From assembly GCF_014078525.1 (NCBI RefSeq), contig NZ_MU078696.1:347345-411344 (forward strand): DNA of 64,000 nucleotides. Direction: 5' to 3'. Position 1 is the first letter of the stretch, and every line of letters starts with the position of its first letter. A model generated the notes under the pieces. It worked only from the letters and a program-made list of their open reading frames with translations. It ran no database searches and was not told the origin of the DNA. Made by a program: the position numbers and the translations under genes. Source of the DNA: Nitrosopumilus sp. b3. Lineage in GTDB: Archaea; Thermoproteota; Nitrososphaeria; Nitrososphaerales; Nitrosopumilaceae. Shown here piece by piece: positions 44,693 to 52,411 of this stretch.

Positions 44693-45256
44693 ATGGAAGA
44701 AACCCCTCTAGTGAACGGTGATCTTGTTTCTGAACAGACTTGTATTTCTGATAAAAATATGATTCATGAACTTGATCTAAAGGGATATGGTGAAATTGAA
44801 AATGAGAAATTATTTTTGAAACAATTTGAAACTTTATTTTTATTATATTCTAAAAGGCTGATTTTAAAGAAAGGAAAAAAACAAATTGATTTTGACACTT
44901 TTATGAATATTTGTCAAAAAACTGACTCTGAAATTCTCACCAAATTTTTAATTTATCGTGATCTCAAAAATAGGGGATATGTTGTAAAAGATGGATTTGG
45001 ATTTGGTTCTGACTTTAGAGTTTATGAGAGGGGACATTTTGGAGAAAAGGGTGCAAAATTCCTGATCTTTGGACTCAATGAGGGACAACAAGAGAAGATG
45101 GGAAATCTACAAAAAAAGATTGAAGAAATCACTCAAATGGGAAAAGAACCAATTATTGCAGTAATTGACCGTCGTGGTGAAGTCATTTACTATAAAATTA
45201 ACAGAATGAATTTCAATGAGAATAAATCTAGATTAGAAGAATCATTCAAAATCTAA
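44693..45256 (+). CDS. endA: tRNA-splicing endonuclease EndA
   Basis: 187 residues from ATG 44693 (TATA-like TTATATGG lies about 30 bases before; the longer frame from 44639 is not needed). Typical EndA C-terminal stretch GFGFGSDFRVYERGHFGEKG with catalytic Tyr near 111, and Lys 151 before IIAVIDRRGEVIYYKI. The canonical third residue, His in an HSxYLV-type context, is not at its usual position (here KGAKFLI); a His sits at 115 instead. Cuts bulge-helix-bulge introns such as that in tRNA-Ser at 8171. Confidence 0.88.
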   Translation: MEETPLVNGDLVSEQTCISDKNMIHELDLKGYGEIENEKLFLKQFETLFLLYSKRLILKKGKKQIDFDTFMNICQKTDSEILTKFLIYRDLKNRGYVVKDGFGFGSDFRVYERGHFGEKGAKFLIFGLNEGQQEKMGNLQKKIEEITQMGKEPIIAVIDRRGEVIYYKINRMNFNENKSRLEESFKI

Positions 45257-45909
45257 TCTCGCAATACCCATTCTGATGAGTACTTTAAAAGATTATTTTC
45301 TTCTGCAAACATAAAATCATAAACATCTACATATTTTGTTTTGTTATCCCAAAGACCCTGAAAGTCTTTCATCTTTCTTTCAACTCTTGATTTATCATTC
45401 CATGACGTAAAAACATCTACTGATTCAAAATCTCTTGATTGAGTTGAAAATGATTCTCTAGAAGTTCCAGTAAATGCGACTGCTTCATCATCTACATCTC
45501 TAAAAATCCCAATTCTCTCAGAGAAAGAATTGGAAACTTGCTCTGAATTTGTAATGGCAATCTTTAATTCAATTTGACCGTTATTTACAATGTCTTGGAG
45601 TTTTTGAATTTTAGTGTCTTTGATAAATTTTCCCTCAAATGATTTTGTAAATTTTTCAGAAAATAATTTTGTAAATAAGTTGAGATCCCCTGATCTGAAT
45701 CTGTGTCCTGTGATCATTCTTAATTTAGCCTTGCCTCCGGCAAAATTCTCAAATGCCATTGAAATTGTGGCTAAAGTCTGAATCGATAAAAAATCTACAC
45801 ATCTATCATATTCTATACAATGACTTAGACAAGGAAAAAAGAATTCTGTTACGATATCATCCCTGTCTGAGCGATACTCTTCTTTTAATTCAATATCTCT
45901 TAATCCCAC
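45253..45909 (-). CDS. Stand-alone PLD-like domain protein, degenerate catalytic motif
   Basis: 218 residues. VDFLSIQTLATISMAFENF, LRMITGHRFRSGDLNLFTKL and SERIGIFRDVDDEAVAFTGTSRESF follow the phospholipase-D-like domain that precedes restriction-type superfamily II helicases. In those the core reads H-x-K-x-G-I-F; here it is S-E-R-I-G-I-F, so H and K are lost. No helicase part follows (endA is convergent with a 4-base overlap). Either a binding-only remnant or a repurposed domain. Confidence 0.65.
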   Translation of the reverse strand: MGLRDIELKEEYRSDRDDIVTEFFFPCLSHCIEYDRCVDFLSIQTLATISMAFENFAGGKAKLRMITGHRFRSGDLNLFTKLFSEKFTKSFEGKFIKDTKIQKLQDIVNNGQIELKIAITNSEQVSNSFSERIGIFRDVDDEAVAFTGTSRESFSTQSRDFESVDVFTSWNDKSRVERKMKDFQGLWDNKTKYVDVYDFMFAEENNLLKYSSEWVLRD

Positions 45910-46053
45910 TATTCACTTCTCTTGATTTTATTATTTAAAGAAACAATTCTAAATCATAATTCTCACATAAAAAACACTCTGAGCAGATCAGAGCCTGATA
46001 CTTCTGAAATATCATAAAAAATACTATAAATGGTAATTATCCATCGACATGTC

Positions 46054-46209
46054 ATGATGACTGATCCGCCACGTTCATCATCAGGGGAAGAAATTTGCCC
46101 AATGTGCAAACGTGAGAAAAGTAAGCATACAAACAAAGAGATGCTTGCCTGTTCTAGAAAATTACAAGATCTTGACAAAAATCCTACAGGCGGGGCAGGC
46201 ATAGATTAA
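46054..46209 (+). CDS. Small CxxC protein, 51 residues
   Basis: Found by eye. ATG 46054 (a second ATG follows), ending at TAA 46207-46209. Reads MMTDPPRSSSGEEICPMCKR, then EKSKHTNKEMLACSRKLQ. It has one C-x2-C, a His and a third Cys, like half a treble-clef zinc site. A TATA-like CTATAAATGG lies about 30 bases upstream. The opposite-strand frame here is a shadow. Confidence 0.55.
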   Translation: MMTDPPRSSSGEEICPMCKREKSKHTNKEMLACSRKLQDLDKNPTGGAGID

Positions 46210-46283
46210 TTTCAAAAAAATTTATCTTGAAACAATTTTTTTTGTCAATAATCTATTTCAAATATTAAATTTACAAAAACTTG

Positions 46284-46472
46284 TTGACTGTAGAACATGA
46301 CAAAAAGAAATTACAAAATTATGAAAATCTCCAAAAAGAATACAAGGTACTCTTAGACGAGTATGAGGACATCAAGTCAAACAATTCCAAAGATCCCAAA
46401 CTAGAAGAAAAAATCAAAGAACTGACTATAAAACAAAAAGAAATTCAAGATCTTTCTTCGAAATTATCCTGA
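46284..46472 (+). CDS. Short coiled-coil protein
   Basis: About 62 residues, start TTG 46284 (or TTG 46281). Heptad pattern from LQNYENLQKEYKVLLDEYEDI to IKELTIKQKEIQDLSSKLS. No family recognised. Codon use and the regular heptads suggest a real gene. Confidence 0.45.
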   Translation: MTVEHDKKKLQNYENLQKEYKVLLDEYEDIKSNNSKDPKLEEKIKELTIKQKEIQDLSSKLS

Positions 46473-46501
46473 TATCTGGCTTCAAAAAGAGATCGAGAAG
46501 A

Positions 46502-46597
46502 CTATTTCTTGCATTTTTCACATATTGCCTCAGAAGTATCCTCGTCAATAACTAGAGGAACTCCTGAAGAGTAGCATTTTGAGCACAATCCTTTCAT
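46502..46597 (-). CDS. Zinc-ribbon microprotein, 31 residues
   Basis: Found by eye. Reads MKGLCSKCYSSGVPLVID, then EDTSEAICEKCKK. Two C-x2-C pairs (CSKC and CEKC) separated by 17 residues form a minimal zinc ribbon. A complete frame from ATG 46597 to TAG 46502. One of several such microproteins in this window. Confidence 0.55.
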   Translation of the reverse strand: MKGLCSKCYSSGVPLVIDEDTSEAICEKCKK

Positions 46598-46738
46598 GGA
46601 ATATCAGATTAACTCTAAGAAAATTTGTAGTCTTTGCTTTAAAAATTGTTGAATTAAAGTCAACGAATTTTTAGATTCACCCTTAACTGTTTTTTTAACT
46701 AAAAATTTGTTAAAAAATAGGGTGAGAAGAGCTTCTTG

Positions 46739-47008
46739 TCACTTTGTGGAAGTTGCTCTTTTTTGTGCTTTCTGAAAAGTAGATTTCTTTTTTCTTGCAG
46801 ATTTTTCTGCTGTCTTCAAGGCTTTTTTCAAACTCTTGATTTTGTTGTTTGCCTTGAGTAGTTCCCTTTTTCTCTTGTTTGCTACTTGCTGTGCTCGTCG
46901 TTTTGCTTTACTTGCTGTATTTTTTGCTTTTCTCGTTTTTGTAGCAGTTCTTTTTACCTTGGATGTCTTTCTACTTGCCTTTTTTGTCGATCTACGTCTT
47001 GCTGCCAT
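46739..47008 (-). CDS. Histone H1-like, Lys/Ala-rich protein, copy 2
   Basis: 89 residues. N-terminus AARRRSTKKASRKTSKVKRT, then a helix KKALKTAEKSARKKKSTFQK. The last 55 residues are about 80% identical to the copy at 9259-9567; the N-terminal tails differ in length. Likely a DNA- or RNA-compacting protein (inference). It is divergent from parB at 47184. The opposite strand reads as a hydrophobic frame only because Lys codons reversed give Phe/Leu. Confidence 0.75.
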   Translation of the reverse strand: MAARRRSTKKASRKTSKVKRTATKTRKAKNTASKAKRRAQQVANKRKRELLKANNKIKSLKKALKTAEKSARKKKSTFQKAQKRATSTK

Positions 47009-47183
47009 GAAAAATTTGCAAGACCGTCAAGTAAATAATCCTAATATCAGGAATTTTTTAGAAAAACTCAATTTTTTTTGAATAAATTTATCTTTTGAGA
47101 CAAAAATTTGTTGAAACAATTAGAGTTTTGATTATTTTCAATAGACCAATGATTACATTAAAGATGATGATTTTAAAAAACTA

Positions 47184-47993
47184 GTGAGAAGATACAAACC
47201 AACCATCTCATACAGATTAAGAGATATTCCAATAAAGCAAATCAAAATTTGGAAAGAAGCTCAAGCACGAAAGCTTGATAGAGAAAATATTTCAGAACTT
47301 GCAAAATCAATCAAAAATGAAGGATTGCTAAATCCGCCTTTGGTTCAAAAAGAGAATAAGAATACCTACTTACTCATGTCAGGACAGAGAAGGCTTGCAG
47401 CAATGAAGAGGTTGGGCGCTAAGAAAATCCCAGTACATGTTCTAACAAAACAGACATCATACGATCTTGAGAATGCAAAGGCTGCATCAGTTGTTGAAAA
47501 TATCCACAGAAAAGATATGAACCACAAAGAAATTGCAGACTCTTGCAAGTTTTTGACTGAAAATGTGGGAAAGTCATCTGCTGCAAAATCAATGGGAATG
47601 TCACTTCCAACTCTTAACAAATATTTGGGGTTTGCAGGCGTTCCAGACAAATTAAAAGCACTTGTCCCCCAAAAAATCTCTCGAGATGAAATGACAAAAC
47701 TTTACCTTGTAATACCCAACATAAAAAAGGCAGAAAAGATAGTAGAAAGAATTTCAAAGATAGATGCACGATTGAGAAAAAAATACCTTCAAGCATTAGC
47801 TCAGGCCCCCAAATCATCTCATCAAAAACTGTTAAAACGTGCAAAAACCATGCGAATAAAACAAAATTTGTCAATAAAACTCTCCAAAACCAATGCAAGA
47901 AAGCTTTCAAGTCAATCAAGCAAGAAAGAGATGCTGCCAGATGAATTTGCAAGAAAGATAATTTCTGATTACCTTAATCGCAAAAAAAGATGA
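47184..47993 (+). CDS. ParB-like partition/regulatory protein
   Basis: 269 residues, GTG start. ParB N-terminal domain: IPIKQIKIWKEAQARKLDREN (box I region), LLMSGQRRLAAMKRLGAKKIPV (the GERR-type CTP motif, here GQRR, near residue 72), VVENIHRKDMNHKEIADSCKFL (box II, near 104), then an HTH (SAAKSMGMSLPTLNKYLGFA). The last 90 residues are Lys-rich. No ParA is next to it and no parS-like cluster was seen. It is divergent from the H1-like gene. Confidence 0.85.
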   Translation: MRRYKPTISYRLRDIPIKQIKIWKEAQARKLDRENISELAKSIKNEGLLNPPLVQKENKNTYLLMSGQRRLAAMKRLGAKKIPVHVLTKQTSYDLENAKAASVVENIHRKDMNHKEIADSCKFLTENVGKSSAAKSMGMSLPTLNKYLGFAGVPDKLKALVPQKISRDEMTKLYLVIPNIKKAEKIVERISKIDARLRKKYLQALAQAPKSSHQKLLKRAKTMRIKQNLSIKLSKTNARKLSSQSSKKEMLPDEFARKIISDYLNRKKR

Positions 47994-48061
47994 AATGCAA
48001 ATCCCTGTAGTATTGGAATTATAACTAAATTTAATGTTAAATTATTCAAGCTAAAATTGTG

Positions 48062-48086
48062 AGGTTCATAATCTCTGAACCTTTTA
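48062..48086 (+). terminator. Hairpin plus T tract after parB
   Basis: AGGTTCA (48062-48068) and TGAACCT (48076-48082) are exact inverted repeats with a 7-base loop, followed by TTTT. It lies about 70 bases after the parB stop and could end its transcript. Confidence 0.45.
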
Positions 48087-48108
48087 CTCATGTAGTCTGA
48101 AATGAGGT

Positions 48109-48237
48109 TTAGCAATCACATTTGCATCCGTTATTAAACTTTGGATTACAAATCTCACAATCTAAGATACATTTGTCTTCAGGGCAATAACCACAAAACT
48201 GCTTTTTCTTTGATTTGAACCCGTTTACCTTAATTAG
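48109..48237 (-). pseudogene. Cysteine-rich ORF without a normal start codon
   Basis: The minus strand is open from 48237 to a TAA at 48109 and reads FKSKKKQFCGYCPEDKC, then ILDCEICNPKFNNGCKCDC. It has eight cysteines in 35 residues with C-x2-C, C-x3-C-x2-C and C-x-C-x-C spacing. Between the upstream in-frame stop and the first Cys there is no ATG, GTG or TTG. Either the start is unusual (ATT), the 5' end is lost, or the gene is dead. Confidence 0.4.
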
Positions 48238-48273
48238 TTATAATCGAGAATCTTTATTCCATTTTGACGCTAA

Positions 48274-48639
48274 ATGAATAAACCGCCAAAAATTTTTTTC
48301 ACTTCGGTTCTACTATTCTTTCTAGCTGGTCTTTGTGAGATTGGTGGTGGGTACCTAGTTTGGCTTTGGATGCATGAAGACTTTGGTTTTGTTTTAGGTG
48401 CAGTTGGAGGATTCGTGTTATTTTTGTATGGAATAGTTCCCACATTTCAGAAAACCCACTTTCATAGAGTCTATGCAGCTTATGGTGGAGTCTTTATTGT
48501 AATGTCAGTATTTTGGGGATGGTTAATTGATGGAGTGACTCCTGACAATTATGACATTCTTGGAACAATAATTGCTGTAATTGGAGTCCTGATAATTTTC
48601 TACTATCCTAGAAAAGGAGAAAAGATTTGGTCGAAGTAG
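48274..48639 (+). CDS. YnfA/UPF0060-family small membrane protein, first of tandem pair
   Basis: 121 residues, four TMs, family length. LCEIGGGYLVWLWMHED near residue 21, GAVGGFVLFLYGIVPTFQ, and RVYAAYGGVFIVMSVFWGWLIDG are the YnfA signature. YnfA belongs to the drug/metabolite transporter group of small multidrug-resistance-like proteins. Overlaps by 13 bases the second copy, so the pair may form a heterodimer. Confidence 0.88.
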   Translation: MNKPPKIFFTSVLLFFLAGLCEIGGGYLVWLWMHEDFGFVLGAVGGFVLFLYGIVPTFQKTHFHRVYAAYGGVFIVMSVFWGWLIDGVTPDNYDILGTIIAVIGVLIIFYYPRKGEKIWSK

Positions 48640-48956
48640 CATCAACTGTAGGCATTTTCTTTTTTGCAGCACTGTTAGAGATTGGTGGAGGTTATCTTGT
48701 ATGGAAATGGTTACGTGATCATAAAGGGAAAGTTTTGGGTCTAATTGGAGGATTGATTTTATTTTCTTATGGGATTGTAATGACTTTGCAGCCTGCAGAT
48801 TTTGGTAAAGTCTATGCAACGTATGGGGGAATCTTTGTGGTATCTTCAATAATTTGGGGATACTGGGTGGATAAGAAAAAGCCAGACAGATTTGAGATAA
48901 TTGGTTCAGTAATAGTTTTGATTGGCGTTACAATCATGTTCTATTGGCCTCGTTAA
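48627..48956 (+). CDS. YnfA/UPF0060-family small membrane protein, second of tandem pair
   Basis: 109 residues, TTG start inside the end of the first copy. LLEIGGGYLVWKWLRDHKG near residue 17, GLIGGLILFSYGIVMTLQPADFGKVYATYGG, and WGYWVDKKKPDRFEIIG. It keeps the core but differs from copy 1 at many positions, so this is an old duplication kept as an operon, not a recent one. Confidence 0.88.
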   Translation: MVEVASTVGIFFFAALLEIGGGYLVWKWLRDHKGKVLGLIGGLILFSYGIVMTLQPADFGKVYATYGGIFVVSSIIWGYWVDKKKPDRFEIIGSVIVLIGVTIMFYWPR

Positions 48957-49045
48957 TTGTAACCTTCTAGTTAGAAGGAGGATACCATCATAGTTTCTGA
49001 AAAAGGTCTAATGAGAGGGGCTTGTCAATACCCAAAAATCTAATA

Positions 49046-49066
49046 CTCCCATCGGGTTTTGTCCGA
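49046..49066 (-). repeat. Truncated copy of the tRNA-Glu 3' end (att-like)
   Basis: On the plus strand CTCCCATCGGG-T-TTTG matches 63497-63512 (CTCCCATCGGG-A-TTTG) at 15 of 16 bases, in the same orientation. On the minus strand it keeps a T-arm-like hairpin (ATCGG / CCGAT around a 7-base loop) followed by GGGAG, as in the tRNA. The rest of a tRNA is absent. This is what the distal attachment site of a tRNA-targeted element would look like. Confidence 0.5.
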
Positions 49067-49157
49067 TCAGTTCAACACTCCCTACTTTTCCTTAAAATAA
49101 AATCAAAATTTTAACCAAGAAAACAATTGTGAATTTATTTTTGATGAAATAAAAAAT

Positions 49158-49466
49158 TCAGGGCTCTGGTTGAACTAATTCGACTTTTTGCTGTTGTTTG
49201 TCATAGAACTCGTTGATTTCACTTGAAGGAATGTAGAACGTGGCAGATACTATGTCTCCTACTTTTGCATTACACTCAGATACAACTACACTAGTTCCGT
49301 ATTGAGATTCTGCGACACACCCATCTTCGGTAACTGCAATAACTGATACATCCTCAGTTACTTGAATTGGAATCCAATTCCATGGAGTAATTGTAAAAAT
49401 TACAGCAACAGATACCCCTACTATCAACATAGCCATTAAAACACGGCGAGAGGGTTTTGTTCCCAT
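49158..49466 (-). CDS. Small membrane-anchored protein
   Basis: 102 residues: N-terminal TM (RVLMAMLIVGVSVAVIFTI), then a short beta domain with three cysteines-worth of spacing (VTEDGCVAESQ ... VVSECNAKVGD). OB-like or Ig-like outside domain is likely. No family recognised. Located at the inner edge of the possible island. Confidence 0.6.
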   Translation of the reverse strand: MGTKPSRRVLMAMLIVGVSVAVIFTITPWNWIPIQVTEDVSVIAVTEDGCVAESQYGTSVVVSECNAKVGDIVSATFYIPSSEINEFYDKQQQKVELVQPEP

Positions 49467-49579
49467 TATGCGTATTGCTGGGAATATCTTATGAAACTAG
49501 ATTAGACAATTGTCATAATTGAAAACCAGACCATAAAAATACCTATTTTCTTATATGTGAAAAACTCAATCAAAATTTA

Positions 49580-50500
49580 ATGAATACGCTACTTACAGTA
49601 GCATTCAGTATCGTACTATTGCTGACAGTTACTGTTGTAACATCTGTTGATCTTTTAGAGACAGCTGATGCTGCAAAATCACAAGGAAACCCTTTGCCTG
49701 AAACAGGTTCGAAGAAAGTTTGTGGCGATAAATTATGTTCTAAAGTAGAATCTTCTGAAGACAAAGCAAAACACGGTGAAGACAAAGCAAAACACGGTGA
49801 ATCCTCACATGAAGGAAAAAACAAGATGAAGGAAAGACATCTTCAATTGTTAGAACAAATGAAATCTATGAGTAAAATGGAGATGATTGATTCGATGAAG
49901 TCTATGATGTCTGAACACCATGATAAGAAAATTGAAAAGATGAGTCAAATGGATGAACCAGAACTTCTAAAACACATAGAGAAAATGCTCGATAAAATGA
50001 GCAAAGATGATCATTCTGATATGGATGATGCACACCATGAAGATGAACTAACAAAATTCCAAACTGCAGAACTCCTTTCTGAACAACATCTAAAAACATT
50101 TGATGAATTGGATTTTGATGTGTTTACAAACCAGAAATGGGATAGATTACATGAAAGCCACTCAAGTGATATTGTTGTACACTGGCCTGATGGTCGTACA
50201 ACTACTGGAATAGAACCACACATTAAAGATTTGAAAGCAATGTTTGTTTGGGCCCCTGATACTAGAATAGAACAGCATCCTATCAAGATTGCATCTGGAC
50301 CTTGGACAAGTGTGATTGGGGTAATTGAGGGAACCTTTACTGAACCTATGCAATTGCCTGATGGAACTATTGTTCAGCCCACTGGAAAATCCTACAAACT
50401 TAACATGGCTACAGTTGGTTACTGGGAAAATGGCGTCATGACTGAGGAATACCTGTTCTGGGATAATCTGGAATTCATGAAGCAAATAGGATTGGCATAG
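49580..50500 (+). CDS. Secreted Met/His-rich protein with a SnoaL/NTF2-like domain
   Basis: 306 residues. Signal peptide (NTLLTVAFSIVLLLTVTVVTS, up to about residue 33). Residues about 85-150 are Met/His/Asp-rich (MKSMSKMEMIDSMKSMM, SEHHDKKIEKMSQMDEP, DDHSDMDDAHHEDE), a composition common in periplasmic copper proteins. The C-terminal 130 residues are a SnoaL-like (NTF2-fold) domain with DIVVHWPDGRTTTGIE and MATVGYWENGVMTEEYLFWDN, usually an ester-cyclase or steroid-isomerase fold. No other domain seen. Copper binding is an inference from composition. Confidence 0.75.
   Translation: MNTLLTVAFSIVLLLTVTVVTSVDLLETADAAKSQGNPLPETGSKKVCGDKLCSKVESSEDKAKHGEDKAKHGESSHEGKNKMKERHLQLLEQMKSMSKMEMIDSMKSMMSEHHDKKIEKMSQMDEPELLKHIEKMLDKMSKDDHSDMDDAHHEDELTKFQTAELLSEQHLKTFDELDFDVFTNQKWDRLHESHSSDIVVHWPDGRTTTGIEPHIKDLKAMFVWAPDTRIEQHPIKIASGPWTSVIGVIEGTFTEPMQLPDGTIVQPTGKSYKLNMATVGYWENGVMTEEYLFWDNLEFMKQIGLA
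49757..49798 (+). repeat. Two perfect 21-bp tandem repeats in the coding sequence
   Basis: Two exact 21-base copies, each encoding EDKAKHG, lie back to back in the secreted SnoaL-type gene. DNA identity is perfect, so the duplication is recent. Confidence 0.9.
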
Positions 50501-50628
50501 CATTCCTTCTTTTTTATTTCATTTTGTGAAATTATTTGAAGATGTAATGGCTGTATTAAAGCCGATTGTGGTGAGCAGATAAAAAAAATACTGTAAAGAG
50601 ATAAAGAAATTATTTTTTAAATCAAACT

Positions 50629-51261
50629 CTATGAGCCGTAGACTGTCGTGAGAATAGAGCTGTTCTTAACGACTTCGGGTGTAAACTGAACATTTACTGT
50701 AACTTTATTGTTAAAATCAATATTGACATTATCAAACAGTGACTTGTATTTGTCTACTCTTCTGTTAGCAGTTTGTATGAATCCTGTCTTTATCAGCAAG
50801 CCCTGCTCTATTAGGAAATTGATTTTTCTGTATCCTGAGGTTCTAGGAAGGTTCAACTTTTCAATAATTTCAGAAATTGTCCATGGCTCCCCAATTGACG
50901 CATTGAGAATTTTTGACATTTCATCGTCACAGAATGCCTTTACAATAGATTGAGTTATGGTTGAATCAGATAAGGTGAATCTCTTATCGGTCTTGTCTTT
51001 GTTTGATTTGAGGCTACAGATCTCTTGGAGGAATTTTTTCTCCAGTCCTTCAGCACCTGCTCCAAAAAATTCTCTTAGCACATAATCTATTTTATCAAAT
51101 TCTCGCATTGCAGCAGTCATAGATATGCCAAATTTTTCAAATAGTCTGTCCTGTATCTTACGAACTGTACTATCACCTAGATTTTTCAAGATAATTTTCT
51201 CCAAAGATATTGCAAGAAGCGAATCTGCTCCGGACATATTTTCATGAGTTAATACTTTCAT
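50629..51261 (-). CDS. Winged-helix transcriptional regulator
   Basis: 210 residues. Helical N-terminal half (residues about 10-80) of unknown type, then a winged helix near residues 120-170: SIGEPWTISEIIEKLNLPRTSGYRKINFLIEQGLL (residues 120-154, an ArsR-like recognition helix in TSGYRKINFL). C-terminal beta tail. Starts 22 bases after the response regulator on the same strand, so the two form an operon; the HTH protein is a candidate output partner. Several such regulators occur in this lineage. Confidence 0.75.
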   Translation of the reverse strand: MKVLTHENMSGADSLLAISLEKIILKNLGDSTVRKIQDRLFEKFGISMTAAMREFDKIDYVLREFFGAGAEGLEKKFLQEICSLKSNKDKTDKRFTLSDSTITQSIVKAFCDDEMSKILNASIGEPWTISEIIEKLNLPRTSGYRKINFLIEQGLLIKTGFIQTANRRVDKYKSLFDNVNIDFNNKVTVNVQFTPEVVKNSSILTTVYGS

Positions 51262-51283
51262 ATTAATTCTCCGCTGTTGTAAA

Positions 51284-51889
51284 TCATCTTACAATCTCCG
51301 ATAATTCTAAAATGTTAGTTTTGTCGTTAGTACGTGCCAAATCAAGTGCTTTTTGCATTTTTTCTGTATATGAATCAAGACTGTTTTGACCAATTCTTAT
51401 GATTTTACATTCATCAATTATTGGTATCGCCTTCAAATTCCTGTATTGTTCAAAAGTCACCACACATGAATAAACAGAGTAATCTTCTTTGAACGTGTAT
51501 TGGATCTCAAATATAGATTGTTTGATATCATTATCAAGAAAACCATTTGTTATTGTTTGTTTTATTTTCTGGATATCAAATGGTTTGATGATGACAGGTA
51601 CGTTTAGCGAATCAAGAATTGCAAATTGTACGGTATCGACACCTCCTGTCACCATGATTATTTTGGCATCAGGATTCTTGTCTTTGATGTTTTCAACTGC
51701 ATACAGTCCATCATATTCAGGCATTTGATAATCTGTAAAGACAATGTCTGGCTTGTACTCTTCATACAATTTCACTGCACTCTGTCCATCATATCCCTTG
51801 GCAAGAACATCTACGTTGATTATTCCCAATAATTCAGAGAACAAATCCACAATGCTTTTGTCATCATCTACCACAATACAGCTAACCAT
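51284..51889 (-). CDS. Response regulator receiver protein with an uncharacterised C-terminal domain
   Basis: 201 residues. CheY-type domain: acidic triad DDD at 8-10, phosphoacceptor Asp in VFTDYQMPEYDG (near 54), Thr in IIMVTGG, Lys in VIIKPFD. All key residues present, so it can be phosphorylated. The C-terminal 75 residues (KEDYSVYSCVVTFEQYRNLKAI) are not a known HTH or enzyme. No histidine kinase gene is next to it. Operon with the winged-helix gene. Confidence 0.85.
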   Translation of the reverse strand: MVSCIVVDDDKSIVDLFSELLGIINVDVLAKGYDGQSAVKLYEEYKPDIVFTDYQMPEYDGLYAVENIKDKNPDAKIIMVTGGVDTVQFAILDSLNVPVIIKPFDIQKIKQTITNGFLDNDIKQSIFEIQYTFKEDYSVYSCVVTFEQYRNLKAIPIIDECKIIRIGQNSLDSYTEKMQKALDLARTNDKTNILELSEIVR

Positions 51890-52411
51890 CGTACAATTCC
51901 TCCCATCTCTTCAGATATAGTAGTAATATGTTATATTCATACTTTATGGCTTCATGCAATTATAGTATCCTCCTATATCTAGCTGGAATTAGGGCATTCC
52001 ACATCATACAAAGATCATGGTAATTAATTAAAAATACATCCTGTAACATCATATTATCATAACATCATGAAAAATAATTAAAAAGATGTCTGTATCAAAT
52101 TACATACAATATTTCATAAGATATTGCTACCTACTTTGAGATTACCGCCTGTCCTCCCTTGCGTCATAGTGATGATCACCTTATCTTGTAGAAAGTGTAT
52201 TTCAATTCCATGTCGTAAAAATAAGAAATAAAAAAAAGACTCTAGAGATGTGGATCTTTATCCACTATGACTATAGAACAATAGACTGGTAAACTAGGAA
52301 ATTTGGATACTTTCATGAATGATTACTGTGCTGCCATGATTGAATATTTACAATCTGAATAATCGTAAAATCCACTCATAATTAAAATACCTACTATTGT
52401 GATGTAATTAC
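51890..52411. promoter_or_regulatory. 522-base intergenic region with operator-like palindromes
   Basis: No gene could be supported. It holds GTGATGATCAC (11-bp palindrome around 52172), GTGGAT-CTTT-ATCCAC (near 52251), repeated ACATCAT-type words near 52047-52070, and ATGTAATTACAT at 52402-52413, a perfect 12-bp palindrome that ends in the ATG of the receptor gene. It separates the response-regulator operon and the receptor gene, which are divergent, so it is the control region of both. Confidence 0.5.

Noticed and set aside
45963-46202. 79-residue minus-strand frame
   Set aside because: The plus strand encodes a better small CxxC protein with TATA-like signal; the minus frame has no recognisable pattern.
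46836-47081. Hydrophobic plus-strand frame
   Set aside because: It is the complement of the H1-like gene; antisense Lys codons give Phe and Leu.
47009-47183. Replication origin or parS cluster near parB
   Set aside because: No repeated origin-box or parS-like palindromes could be seen; A/T richness alone is not enough.
48206-48226. T-arm-like GGGTTCAAATC on the minus strand
   Set aside because: No matching acceptor, anticodon or CCCG partner around it; the sequence belongs to the Cys-rich ORF.
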